Below, piece by piece: positions 37,360-46,409 of a DNA stretch of 64,000 bases. Each line of letters starts with the position of its first letter. Within the stretch, counting starts at the first letter, position 1. The stretch lies in assembly GCA_037127315.1 (NCBI GenBank), contig JBBBDQ010001122.1, forward strand, positions 5,056,001 to 5,120,000. Reading direction: 5' to 3'. The translations under genes and the position numbers were made by a program. The stretch is from Ascarosepion bandense. Lineage: Eukaryota; Mollusca; Cephalopoda; Sepiida; Sepiidae. The notes beneath the pieces are model-generated. The model was not told where the DNA came from, ran no database searches, and saw nothing but the letters and a program-made list of their open reading frames with translations.

Positions 37360-38050
37360 ATCTGCTGCTCGCATCGGGGTGGATTCCTCTGGAACCCCTC
37401 CCGTGGTTAAGGTAAAGTATTCTTTTGTATACCTAGTTAATGTGAGTGATAGTGTTAGTCCCGGCCTGTTCCCGGCTCCCTTGCTTTTGTTATGATCCAG
37501 TTCGAGATCCCCATTGTCCAGAGTTATTTTGTCCCGTTTCATTCTCGGCTGGGTCAGCCTTATATATTCTCCAGTCCATTTTATTTTTGTACCCTACTTC
37601 TCCATTCCCCTTAGAAAGAGAGCGGCTTGATTTTGTCTATACAGGCAGAATACAGTGGCCTCTTTAATTATGTGGGTGTGTTTGGGTCTTACTAACATTA
37701 TGTATAAATATTCATTTGAAATTGTTTTGGTTTTGGGGATTTTTTGTTTCTTCATACCCCCTTCCCATCATATCATTTCATGTACAAATTTTTAAAGTTA
37801 TTTTTGTATTATATTTGTATATATTAATAAAATTTTTATGTACATTTGGGGCGTTTTTAGGTCCCCGGTATGTTTCGCGGTATTTTGGTGCTTGATAGGT
37901 ATGAGTGGTGATGGACAAATTCTTATGGTGAATGAGAATCATTGTAACGTATGTATGGGTCGTGAATCTGATTAGCTAGGTATAGGATAGAGTAGCTGAA
38001 GACCACCCCAAGTTTTGTTCCCCCTCCCATTTTTCTGGCCTTGAGCCATA

Positions 38051-38087
38051 ATTTTGTAGCTCTACAAAATAAATAAAACGAGCCATC
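38051..38087 (+). other. U6 3' hairpin, tail and target core
   Basis: ATTTTGTAG and CTACAAAAT (38051-38070) give eight pairs around a GCTC loop. The core is at 38078-38087. Confidence 0.75.
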
Positions 38088-38302
38088 TTCTTACCCATAA
38101 TTGCGTTCCGTGGTTTTTATGGGCAGGATCAAAGTGTAGTATCTGTTCCGTAGTAGCTTTACTATCACTGTGGTTTCGGGATTTCTGCGTCTCCACCCAA
38201 GTTTATAGCTTGGTGTTGAGTGGAAGTAGCGACCTTCGCCGGTCGCGAAACACCGGAGGACAGTTGTCCAGTTTTTCTTTTTTTCAGGCCTCGTAGGAGG
38301 CA

Positions 38303-40126
38303 ATGGCCTTAGATAGGCCGGACGAAGTCGTTCCTCCCACCATGGCGTCGGTGGGAGGTAAGGAGGGGGATTGGCAATTACCGCCAAGGATCAATCCCCC
38401 TTCGGAAGTTCCAGCATCTCCTAGACCCTCAACCTCTGGGTGGAAGGGAGGAAAAATCGTTTTAAAAAACGAAGAATACTATGAGAAGATTCACGACAAG
38501 TATGCTGAATATATTAAAGGCACGGAACTGGTGTCCGTGCCAGAGAAACTTGCGCAGATAGAGGCAAGAATAATAACACTCTATACCAAGGACATTAAGA
38601 CCCAGAAACTCATCGGCATCCCTAGAGAGACCCTGGAGGATGGGATAAAAACCCTCAAGATCAAAGCCTTGGCCGTAGCGAGGAAGAGTAATGCCATGTG
38701 GGACGTCCTGCTTGGCTCCGCCGAGGAAGCAAAAAGTCTGGTCGGTTTGGTCCTAGAGACCAAAACGCTTCGCTTCCTCACTGAATACATGGGAGCGAGA
38801 AAGGTCAAGATAACTTTGCATGGCGTCCCCATGGACATTGACGAAGATCATGTCGGCGCCTTTTTCACGAAGTACGGGAAGGTTGCGGAGGTTTCCTCGT
38901 TGCGGTCAAAGGCCGGTTTCTACACAGGGGACATGACCTTGACGGCAACCCTGGATAAGGAAAATTTGGCGAAAGTGCCCAATATCCTCACCTGTAGAGG
39001 GAGAAAGATTTTTGTGATCGTAGAAGGGAGAAAGCCGTGCTGTTGGGTCTGCGGGGCGGCAGATCACGTCGCGAAGACCTGCCCAACCAAAGATCCGGCC
39101 CCAAAGGCCCAACCAGCCAAACAACAAGCAGTCCCGGTAGCAACACCAAAACCTGCTGCTCCAACCACAGCACCTGTAGTCAACAAGGAAGGTGAGTGGC
39201 AGGTGGTATCCAGAAAGAAGGCGAAAACACCCTCTCCGGCGAAGGTGCCGGGGAAGGTGCTGCCTCCTGCCAAGACTCCAACAAAGCAGAAGGAGTCCCC
39301 GGCGAAGAAGGAAGAGAAGAAGGGTGCCACCACCCAAAAAGAGGAAGCGATGGAAGTGGAGAGGGCGGCGTCGCTAAAACGAGCGAGGGAGGAAGAAGAC
39401 GAAAAAGACGACCAACAAAAAAGCCGTCGGAAAAGCAGGAGTGTGGAGAGGAGCAGGGTGGTGAGCAAATGCTCATCGCTACCAGTCTCCCCAGAGAGGT
39501 GCACGTATGCACAAAAAGCTAAAAGTCTCCCCTCTTCCCCGCAAAAAGCTTCCCAGTCCCCTACCTTTCAATTGACCCCCCTGAAAAGATCAACTGTGAC
39601 CCCCACTCCCTCCCCTTCTCCTATTCCCACTCCCACTCGGGGTAAAAAGAAAAATGCCCTACCTCGAGGAGACGCCCTCATGAAAGTGGATGAGGACGTG
39701 ACATCCGAGTGGTCTTCGCAAAGGCGAAGGCTGCTAAAGCCTTTATTAAGACTGACCTCGGTGAACGGCAAGTCAACCGAGGATCCCAGAAACTTTTCCC
39801 AGGCCCCAGGTGTCATCACCCTGGTTAGGAATACCGGGGGGAACCTGCGGGTCTGGGACCACTTGGCAGAAGCAAAAAAGCAGTATCCCAAGATCAGGAT
39901 GGTGCAAGAAGGCACCCCAGAACTGAAAAAAATGAGTAAAAATTGTTCGGGGAGGTTCCCCGTTTTACTCCACCCCTGTCTGTATAGGGTTCTAAAGCTA
40001 ACCTACCCTACGGACGTCGGCGGAATTGTTCTAGACGGACGGATTACGTCCGACATTGGTACAGGGTCCCTAGGACAGTCCGTCGGGGTCCCGTCTACCC
40101 GAGATTTCTACCCGGTATGCGAGTAG
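38303..40126 (+). CDS. ORF1 protein of U7 (607 aa, RRM-like, CCHC knuckle)
   Basis: This is the ORF1 RNA-binding protein of a Tx1/L1-like LINE, presumed to coat the element RNA. The N-terminal 50 residues are P/S/T-rich. An RRM-like fold with strands K-I-T-L-H-G-V-P and G-D-M-T-L-T-A-T spans about residues 168-242. The zinc knuckle C-W-V-C-G-A-A-D-H-V-A-K-T-C (C-X2-C-X4-H-X4-C) is near 247-260. A basic linker with many S-P and T-P pairs and R-R-K-S-R-S-V-E-R-S-R (possible nuclear signal) follows. A C-terminal domain of about 140 residues, which I cannot assign to a known fold, ends at V-C-E. The ATG follows a GCCTC-GTAG-GAGGC hairpin. ORF2 starts 50 nt downstream in another frame. U8 has the closest ORF1 from about residue 45 on. 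Confidence 0.9.
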   Translation: MALDRPDEVVPPTMASVGGKEGDWQLPPRINPPSEVPASPRPSTSGWKGGKIVLKNEEYYEKIHDKYAEYIKGTELVSVPEKLAQIEARIITLYTKDIKTQKLIGIPRETLEDGIKTLKIKALAVARKSNAMWDVLLGSAEEAKSLVGLVLETKTLRFLTEYMGARKVKITLHGVPMDIDEDHVGAFFTKYGKVAEVSSLRSKAGFYTGDMTLTATLDKENLAKVPNILTCRGRKIFVIVEGRKPCCWVCGAADHVAKTCPTKDPAPKAQPAKQQAVPVATPKPAAPTTAPVVNKEGEWQVVSRKKAKTPSPAKVPGKVLPPAKTPTKQKESPAKKEEKKGATTQKEEAMEVERAASLKRAREEEDEKDDQQKSRRKSRSVERSRVVSKCSSLPVSPERCTYAQKAKSLPSSPQKASQSPTFQLTPLKRSTVTPTPSPSPIPTPTRGKKKNALPRGDALMKVDEDVTSEWSSQRRRLLKPLLRLTSVNGKSTEDPRNFSQAPGVITLVRNTGGNLRVWDHLAEAKKQYPKIRMVQEGTPELKKMSKNCSGRFPVLLHPCLYRVLKLTYPTDVGGIVLDGRITSDIGTGSLGQSVGVPSTRDFYPVCE

Positions 40127-40164
40127 AGCCGTTCGTTGCATGTTTTTCTCTGTTTTTTTCGTTA

Positions 40165-40176
40165 CAGGTCTAAAGA
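40165..40176 (+). promoter_or_regulatory. Pyrimidine tract plus CAG, 9 nt before the ORF2 start
   Basis: A long T-rich tract ends in TTACAG (CAG at 40165-40167), followed by GTCTAAAGA and the ORF2 ATG. Every full unit, including diverged U9, keeps CAG plus 9 nt before the ATG. The pattern equals a 3' splice site; use as one is inferred. Confidence 0.45.
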
Positions 40177-43100
40177 ATGTCTATTAAGATAGCCAGTATA
40201 AATGCGAAGGGCCTGAGGGATCGGGGTAAGGCGGCTCGCCTGCTTCGTGACCTCTTGTCCTTCGGCGTGGATGTGGCCGCGATCCAAGAGACTCACTTTG
40301 TTTGCGAAGTCGACTCGTGTGTGCTGTCTAACGACTTTGTCGTCTATTCAGCATATGGGAGCCGGCTGGCCAGAGGTGTTTCTTTGCTGGTCAAGCGTAC
40401 CCTGGACGCGAGGGTTGACCTTGTCCATGTCGGTGCCGAGGGCCGGCTGATCGTGGCCGATATTGCAGTGAAAAGCAAATCGTTCCGGCTGATTGTGGTT
40501 TATGCGCCCAATGTTCAAGGTGAGCGTGTCTCTTTCTTTCGGCTGTTGGAGCCCTTCATGGTGCATTCAACACGGCTAATCTTAGTTGGGGACTGGAATG
40601 CCGTCCTAACCCCCAAATGGGATAGAGGAAGGGGCGCTAGCGGGTGGAGTGGTGATCGTAGCCTGGTTGATCTGATCGGCGAATTTGGTCTCGTCGATAG
40701 ATACCGGGTCGATCATCCGGAAGGGAGCATGTGGACGTGGACGCGTAGTTGGCCTTCTACCCGGGTATCTGCGTACCTGGATAGGATGTTAGTGAGAGAA
40801 GCCGACATAGACTTCTTAGAATGTCCAACGTTCCACTGGTTAGGCTACTCGGACCACAAACTCGTTTGTGCCCGTGTGGCGTTAGAATTTAGGCCTAGGT
40901 TGGCTGGTTATTGGAAGTTCAATCAGTCCTTACTGGACAGGCGGGACTTTCGTGACCAGCTGACAAGACTAGTGCAGAGGGCGTTAATTGGGCGAGTCAT
41001 TGGGAGTAAGTGGTGGGTTAACCTTAAGGACTCCATTAGGTCTTTCGCCACCAAATATAGCCAGCGGCTCAACCTAGATAAGGCTGCGGAGGCAAAGACA
41101 CTTAGTGCTAATTTCGCCCGGGCGGAGGCTGGTGGGGATCCCCTAGAAATAGCCTTAGCCAGGGAGGCCCTGGAGCGCTCGACTAGCGGGCGCTACATGG
41201 GTCAGGTAATTAGGGCTAAGTTAAGCAAGATGTCTTCCGAAGCTGTGAACATGGGCGCGGAACTGCGCAAGGAAGAAATTCGCCATGCCGGCGACCGGTA
41301 CATTCGAGAGGTACGCGACCCGGAGGGACATCTCCTTAGGTCCACCGACGACATGTGCGAGGCGTTCCGGCAGCATTTCGAGCACCGATTTACCAAGGAG
41401 CCTGGTCTCCGTGACGAGTTTCGCAGCTATTTGGCTGACTTTCCCCGGCTTTTGCCGGCTGAAGCGGCTAGCTGCGAAGGGGAGATTACGGAGGACGAAA
41501 TCTACGTGGCTTTGAAGAAGGTCGGCAGTGGCAAGTCGCCAGGTTTGGATGGTTTGCCCTATGAATTGTACTTGAGGATGTCGCACCTTTTTGTCCCGCT
41601 CTTGGCTGTCGTGTTCAACCACTGGTTTCGGCAGGGGTCCATCCCCGGTCGGATCACCAGGGGCGTGATCACGCTGTTGAGAAAAGGCAAGAAGGTTGGG
41701 AGGGAACTAGATGACTACAGGCCCATAACTCTGCTAAACACAGAGTTAAAGATTTTGGCCAAGATCCTGACGAACCGCTTGCAGCTAGTTGCCGAGTCTC
41801 TGTTGGAACCGGATCAGACTTGTTCTGTGAAGGGGAGAACAATTCAGAGCAACCTGCACTTGATTCGCACGATCATAGAGGGTGTAGAAGACGACGATGA
41901 GGCCGCGCTGATCAATTTAGATCAGTCCAAGGCATTTGATAGGATTGACCATGGCTACCTGGCTGCTGTCCTGCAGGCCGCCGGATTCAAACCCGACTTC
42001 AGCCGCTGGATTAGCCTTCTGTATCGCTCCCCCAAGGCTGTGGTACAGGTGAACGGGAAGCTGTCGGGCGCTTTCGCGCTGTCTAGGTCGGTCCGACAGG
42101 GTTGTCCACTGTCTTCTCTCCTTTATGTCCTCGCGTTGGAGCCCCTCCTTCGCAGGCTAAGGGACGAGACGGGCAGTCCGGTCCTGCGTGGAATTGAAGT
42201 CCCTGGTGGAGCTCGAGCCAGGGTTTCCGCGTACGCCGATGACGTAACGACCTTTGTGTCCTCCCGCAGGGACATAGAGGCGGTACACCAGGCGCTTGTA
42301 CGGTACGAGAAGGTGACAGGGGCCAGAATTAACTGCGACAAGTCATCCGGCTTGCGGTTAGGTGCCTGGAAGGGTGTTTCCCTCCCGGGGCCCTTCAGCT
42401 GGACGGACGGGCCGGTCAAGCTCCTCGGAGTTTGGTTCGGTCCGGACTTACAGCTGGAGAAAAACTGGTCAGAAGTACTGGCAAAGGTCGGCGCGTCGGT
42501 CAAGATTTGGCGTCGACGGGGTCTCTCCGTGAAGGGCTTGGCGGAGGTGTGTAACACATACCTCTTTCCCATGATCCTTTACCGGCTGTCAGTACTTCCC
42601 CTTTGTGACGATCATGAGAAGGCGCTCGAGCGTTTGCTATTCTCCTGTCTGTGGAGAGGACGCAAACACATGGTCGACAAAGGAGTCTGTTGCCTCCGTC
42701 CGTGTCAAGGGGGTCTGGGGATGCCACACTTGAGGAGCCACGTGCTCGCTTCAAGGTTGGCATTCCTCAGGCGCGCGTTGGAGGAAGATCGGTTGCTTGC
42801 GGGGGTAGTGAGGGACATGTTCCCTTGCCTTACCATCACGCCCCCGACCCTATGGCTGACCGTCAGGCCTTGGGTACGACCGAAATTCCTGCTCGAATGT
42901 CTGGCGGCTTTACAGGCCATTCCACGGTCCAGTGACCTTTCACAGCCTAGGAAAATCTTCTATCGGGGATTAGTGGAGGGTGCCGTGAAGGATAAGCTGT
43001 GGAGTAAGCTCGGCATGTCGAGAGTGGAGTACCGCTCTCATTGGTCTTGGGCGCCAGGTGCGGATTGGCTCAGCAACTCTGAGTTTTCTCTGACCTGGCG

Positions 43101-43593
43101 ATTGGCTCGGAATGGTTTGTCGCTCAATGACAAGCGTTTCGCAATGGGCCTGGCGGATTTGCCAGATTGTGAACGTTGCGACCTTGGAATTAAGGAGACG
43201 TCTGCGCACGCCTTCTTCCATTGTTCGCGCGTTCGCCCGTTGTGGGCGCGTGTCGGCGAGTTGACTGCTCGTATCGCGCCGCGGGAGCTTGTGCTCATTG
43301 ATCGCGCATACGCTGTGGACAATGTGTCGCCCCCGTACTCTGGAGTGAAGCGGATGGTGTTTCTGTCGCTACTGGCCACGGCTAGAATGGTGATCTGGAT
43401 GACGCGACTGGAGGAAGTCTTGCGGGGAGGTCGTCTTTCGGATCAGGATCTAATCCGATATTTTGAGCACCAGCTCAAAATGAAGATTAGAACTGAACGG
43501 AAACGGCTGCACCCGACAGACTTTAGCAAAAGGTGGATATATGCAGCGAGCCTGGTTCGTGTGACCGGGGCTAGTCTTGATTTTCTTTTTTAG
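40177..43593 (+). CDS. ORF2 protein of U7 (1138 aa, APE endonuclease and reverse transcriptase)
   Basis: This protein nicks the target DNA and copies the element RNA onto it (target-primed reverse transcription). The APE endonuclease covers about residues 1-230: N9, E38 in I-Q-E-T-H, Y109 in V-V-Y-A-P-N, D139 and N141 in G-D-W-N, and D226/H227 in S-D-H-K. The RT covers about 440-760: K-S-P-G-L-D-G-L, L-D-Q-S-K-A-F-D-R (catalytic D near 582), G-C-P-L-S-S, S-A-Y-A-D-D (D pair near 688-689) and A-R-I-N-C-D-K-S-S-G. A C-X2-C-X9-H-X4-C finger is near 998-1016. One glutamate is missing in L-R-D-E-F (others have E-E). Motif order and wording fit the Tx1 branch of L1. The start is the ATG after TCTAAAGA. 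Confidence 0.93.
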   Translation: MSIKIASINAKGLRDRGKAARLLRDLLSFGVDVAAIQETHFVCEVDSCVLSNDFVVYSAYGSRLARGVSLLVKRTLDARVDLVHVGAEGRLIVADIAVKSKSFRLIVVYAPNVQGERVSFFRLLEPFMVHSTRLILVGDWNAVLTPKWDRGRGASGWSGDRSLVDLIGEFGLVDRYRVDHPEGSMWTWTRSWPSTRVSAYLDRMLVREADIDFLECPTFHWLGYSDHKLVCARVALEFRPRLAGYWKFNQSLLDRRDFRDQLTRLVQRALIGRVIGSKWWVNLKDSIRSFATKYSQRLNLDKAAEAKTLSANFARAEAGGDPLEIALAREALERSTSGRYMGQVIRAKLSKMSSEAVNMGAELRKEEIRHAGDRYIREVRDPEGHLLRSTDDMCEAFRQHFEHRFTKEPGLRDEFRSYLADFPRLLPAEAASCEGEITEDEIYVALKKVGSGKSPGLDGLPYELYLRMSHLFVPLLAVVFNHWFRQGSIPGRITRGVITLLRKGKKVGRELDDYRPITLLNTELKILAKILTNRLQLVAESLLEPDQTCSVKGRTIQSNLHLIRTIIEGVEDDDEAALINLDQSKAFDRIDHGYLAAVLQAAGFKPDFSRWISLLYRSPKAVVQVNGKLSGAFALSRSVRQGCPLSSLLYVLALEPLLRRLRDETGSPVLRGIEVPGGARARVSAYADDVTTFVSSRRDIEAVHQALVRYEKVTGARINCDKSSGLRLGAWKGVSLPGPFSWTDGPVKLLGVWFGPDLQLEKNWSEVLAKVGASVKIWRRRGLSVKGLAEVCNTYLFPMILYRLSVLPLCDDHEKALERLLFSCLWRGRKHMVDKGVCCLRPCQGGLGMPHLRSHVLASRLAFLRRALEEDRLLAGVVRDMFPCLTITPPTLWLTVRPWVRPKFLLECLAALQAIPRSSDLSQPRKIFYRGLVEGAVKDKLWSKLGMSRVEYRSHWSWAPGADWLSNSEFSLTWRLARNGLSLNDKRFAMGLADLPDCERCDLGIKETSAHAFFHCSRVRPLWARVGELTARIAPRELVLIDRAYAVDNVSPPYSGVKRMVFLSLLATARMVIWMTRLEEVLRGGRLSDQDLIRYFEHQLKMKIRTERKRLHPTDFSKRWIYAASLVRVTGASLDFLF

Positions 43594-43645
43594 ATCTGTT
43601 GCTCGCATCGGGGTGGATTCCTCTGGAACCCCTCCCGTGGTTAAG

Positions 43646-43849
43646 GTAAAGTATTCTTTTGTGTACCTAGTTAATGTGAGTGAGTGTGTTTGTCCTAGCC
43701 TGTTCCCGGCTCCCTTGCTTTTGTTATGATCCAGTTCGAGATCCCCATTGTCCAGAGTTATTTTGTCCCGTTTTATTCTCGGCTGGGTCAGCCTTATATA
43801 TTCTCCAGTCCAATTTATTTTTTGTTCCCTGCTTCTCCATCCCCCTTAG
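43646..43849 (+). other. Intron-like segment in the U7 3' UTR
   Basis: AAG|GTAAAGT at 43645/43646 is a near-consensus 5' splice site. A pyrimidine-rich stretch ending in CCCCCTTAG at 43849 resembles a 3' splice site. U8 has changed the donor to GTAAGAAG and so still keeps it. Splicing is not shown by the sequence alone. Confidence 0.3.
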
Positions 43850-44287
43850 AAAGAGTGCTTCTTGATTTTGTCGTTCAAGACAGAATACAGCGGCCTCTTT
43901 AATTATGTGGGTGTGTTTGGGTCTTACTAACATTAATGTATAAATATTCATTTGAAATTGTTTTTGTTTTGGGGATTTTTTGTTTCTTCATACCCCCTTC
44001 CCATCATATCATTCCATGTACAAATTTTTAAAGTTATTTTTGTATTATATTTGTATATAGTAATAAATTTTTATGTACATTTGGGGCGTTTTTTTAGGTC
44101 CTCGGTATGTTTTGCGGTATTTTGGTGATTGATAAGTATGAGTGGTGATGGACAAATTCTTATGGTGAATGAGAATCATTGTAACGTATGTATGGGTCGT
44201 GAATCTGATTAGCTAGGTATAGGATAGAGTAGCTGAAGACCACCCCAAGTTTTGTACCCCCTCCCATTTTTCTGGCCTTGAGCCATA

Positions 44288-44324
44288 ATTTTGTAGCTCT
44301 ACAAAATAAATAAAACGAGCCATC
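44288..44324 (+). other. U7 3' hairpin, tail and target core
   Basis: The hairpin (44288-44307) is as in U6. The core is at 44315-44324 and is followed by TCTTACC, as at the empty host site. Confidence 0.75.
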
Positions 44325-44431
44325 TCTTACCCAAAATTGCGTTCTGTGGTTTTTGAGTAGGATCAAAGTGTAGTATCTGTTCCATAGTAGCGTTTACTAG
44401 TACTTGTGGTTCGACTGGTTAATCAATTCCA

Positions 44432-44450
44432 CCTGAGTTCATTGCTCAGG
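44432..44450 (+). promoter_or_regulatory. 5' UTR hairpin H1 of U8
   Basis: CCTGAG pairs with CTCAGG around TTCATTG, as in U6. Confidence 0.65.
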
Positions 44451-44523
44451 CAGTGTCAAAGTAGTGGCTTACAGCTGCGAAACCACCGGAAGCGGTTGCC
44501 AGGTGTTCGGCCTCTTAGGAGGC

Positions 44524-46359
44524 ATGGCCGCGGAAAGGCCAGAAGTGATCGTTCCTCCCACCACGGCGTCGGTGGGAGGAAAGGAGGGGGATTGGGCATT
44601 ACCGCCTCGGGAAAATCCCCCTTCGACAGTACCTGCAGTGACACCAGTATCCCCCTTACCTTCAACCTCTGGGTGGAAGGGAGGAAAAATCGTTTTAAAA
44701 AACGAGGAATACTATGAGAAGATTCACGACAAGTATGCTGAATACATTAAAGGCACGGAACTGGTGTCCGTGCCAGAGAAACTTGCGCAGATAGAGGCAA
44801 GAATAATAACACTCTATACCAAGGACATTAAGACCCAGAAACTCATAGGCATCCCTAGAGAGACCCTGGAGGAAGGGATAAAAACCCTCAAGATCAAAGC
44901 CTTGGCCGTAGCGAGGAAGAGTAATGCCATGTGGGACGTCCTGCTTGGCTCCGCCGAGGAAGCTAAAAGTCTGGTCGGTTTGGTCCTAGAGACCAAAACG
45001 CTTCGCTTCCTCACTGAATACATGGGAGCTAGAAAGGTTAAGATCACATTGCATGGCGTCCCCATGGACATCGACGAAGATCATGTCGGCGCCTTTTTCA
45101 CTAAGTACGGAAAGGTTGCGGAGGTTTCCTCGCTGCGGTCAAAGGCTGGTTTCTACACAGGGGACATGACTTTGACGGCGACCCTGGATAAGGAAAATTT
45201 GGCGAAAGTTCCCAATATCCTCACTTGTAGAGGGAGAAAGATTTTCGTCATTGTGGAAGGGAGAAAGCCGTGCTGTTGGGTCTGCGGGGCGGCAGATCAC
45301 GTCGCGAAGACCTGCCCAACCAAAGATCCGGCCCCAAAGGCCCAACCAGCCAAACAACAAGCAGTCCCGGAAGCAACACCAAAACCTGCTGCTCCAACCA
45401 CAGCACCTGTAGTCAACAAGGAAGGTGAGTGGCAGGTGGTATCCAGAAAGAAGGCGAAAACACCCTCTCCGACGAAGGTGCCGGGGAAGGTGACGCCTCC
45501 TGCCAAGACTCCTACAAAGCAGAAGGAGTCCCCGGCGAAGAAGGAAGTCAAAAAGGGTGCCACCACCCAAAAGGAGGAAGCGATGGAAGTAGAGAGGGCG
45601 GCGTCGCTAAAACGAGCGAGGGAGGAAGAAGACGAAAAGGACGACCAACAAAAAAGCCGTCGGAAAAGCAGGAGTGTGGAGAGGAGCAGGGTGGTGAGCA
45701 AATGCTCATCGCTACCAGTCTCCCCAGAGAGGTGCACGTATGCACAAAAAGCTAAAAGTCTCCCCTCTTCCCCGCAAAAAGCTTCCCAGTCCCCTACCTT
45801 TGAATTGACCCCCCTGAAAAGATCAACTGTGACCCCCACTCCCTCCCCTTCTCCTATTCCCACTCCCACTCGGGGTAAAAAGAAAAATGCCCTACCTCGA
45901 GGAGACGCCCTCATGAAAGTGGATGAGGACGTTACATCTGAGTGGTCTTCGCAAAGGCGAAGGCTGCTAAAGCCTTTATTAAGACTGACCTCGGTGAACG
46001 GCAAGTCAACCGAGGATCCTAGAAACTTTTCCCAGGCCCCAGGTGTCATCACCCTGGTTAGGAATACCGGGGGGAACCTGCGGGTCTGGGACCACTTGGC
46101 AGAAGCAAAAAAGCAGTATCCCAAGATCAGAATGGTGCAAGAAGGCACCCCAGAACTCAAAAAAATGAGCAAAAATTGTTCGGGGAGGTTCCCGGTTTTG
46201 ATCCACCCATGCTTATATAGGGTGATAAAACTCACTTACCCCACGGACGTCGGCGGAATTGTCCTAGACGGACGGATTACGTCCGATATAGGTACAGGGT
46301 CCCTAGGACAGTCCGTCGGGGTCCCGTCTACCCGAGATTTCTACCCGGTATGCGAGTAG
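44524..46359 (+). CDS. ORF1 protein of U8 (611 aa, RRM-like, CCHC knuckle)
   Basis: It has the same layout as U7's protein. The RRM-like fold is at about residues 172-246 and the knuckle at C251-X2-C254-X4-H259-X4-C264. The SP/TP-rich linker covers about 265-465 and the C-terminal domain about 470-611. The N-terminus (M-A-A-E-R-P-E-V-I-V-P-P-T-T) matches U5, while the rest matches U7, so a crossover lies near 44680. An upstream in-frame GTG (44464) exists, but the hairpin-flanked ATG at 44524 is used by all units. The last ~120 nt contain the GGAC/GTCC-rich conserved stretch. ORF2 begins 50 nt later. Confidence 0.9.
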   Translation: MAAERPEVIVPPTTASVGGKEGDWALPPRENPPSTVPAVTPVSPLPSTSGWKGGKIVLKNEEYYEKIHDKYAEYIKGTELVSVPEKLAQIEARIITLYTKDIKTQKLIGIPRETLEEGIKTLKIKALAVARKSNAMWDVLLGSAEEAKSLVGLVLETKTLRFLTEYMGARKVKITLHGVPMDIDEDHVGAFFTKYGKVAEVSSLRSKAGFYTGDMTLTATLDKENLAKVPNILTCRGRKIFVIVEGRKPCCWVCGAADHVAKTCPTKDPAPKAQPAKQQAVPEATPKPAAPTTAPVVNKEGEWQVVSRKKAKTPSPTKVPGKVTPPAKTPTKQKESPAKKEVKKGATTQKEEAMEVERAASLKRAREEEDEKDDQQKSRRKSRSVERSRVVSKCSSLPVSPERCTYAQKAKSLPSSPQKASQSPTFELTPLKRSTVTPTPSPSPIPTPTRGKKKNALPRGDALMKVDEDVTSEWSSQRRRLLKPLLRLTSVNGKSTEDPRNFSQAPGVITLVRNTGGNLRVWDHLAEAKKQYPKIRMVQEGTPELKKMSKNCSGRFPVLIHPCLYRVIKLTYPTDVGGIVLDGRITSDIGTGSLGQSVGVPSTRDFYPVCE

Positions 46360-46409
46360 AGCCGTTTGTTGCATGTTTTTTCTGTGTTTTTTCGTTTCAG
46401 GTCTAAAGA

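Larger units (their letters stand above)
31756..38077 (+). mobile_element. Array unit U6 (full length)
   Basis: ORF1 spans 31958-33888 and ORF2 33938-37359. The 5' UTR is of the U1/U8 type and ORF1 of the U5 type. The 3' hairpin is of the U7 type, so the unit combines features of its neighbours. Confidence 0.85.
38088..44314 (+). mobile_element. Array unit U7 (full length, both ORFs open)
   Basis: With open ORF1 (38303-40126) and ORF2 (40177-43593), complete UTRs, the terminal hairpin and the tail, this is a candidate active copy. The 5' UTR is of the U2/U3 type. The 5' end reads TTCTTACCCATAATTGCG, whose CTTACC resembles the host target just past the core. Confidence 0.9.

Noticed and set aside
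40127..40176. A short upstream frame in the ORF1-ORF2 linker overlapping the ORF2 start
   Set aside because: An ATG in TTGCATG opens a short frame in some units, but its length and stop differ between units.
45297..46235. A 312-codon antisense frame opposite ORF1 of U8
   Set aside because: It is a low-complexity G/F/S-rich shadow of the sense linker. It has no conserved start and is not kept in other units.
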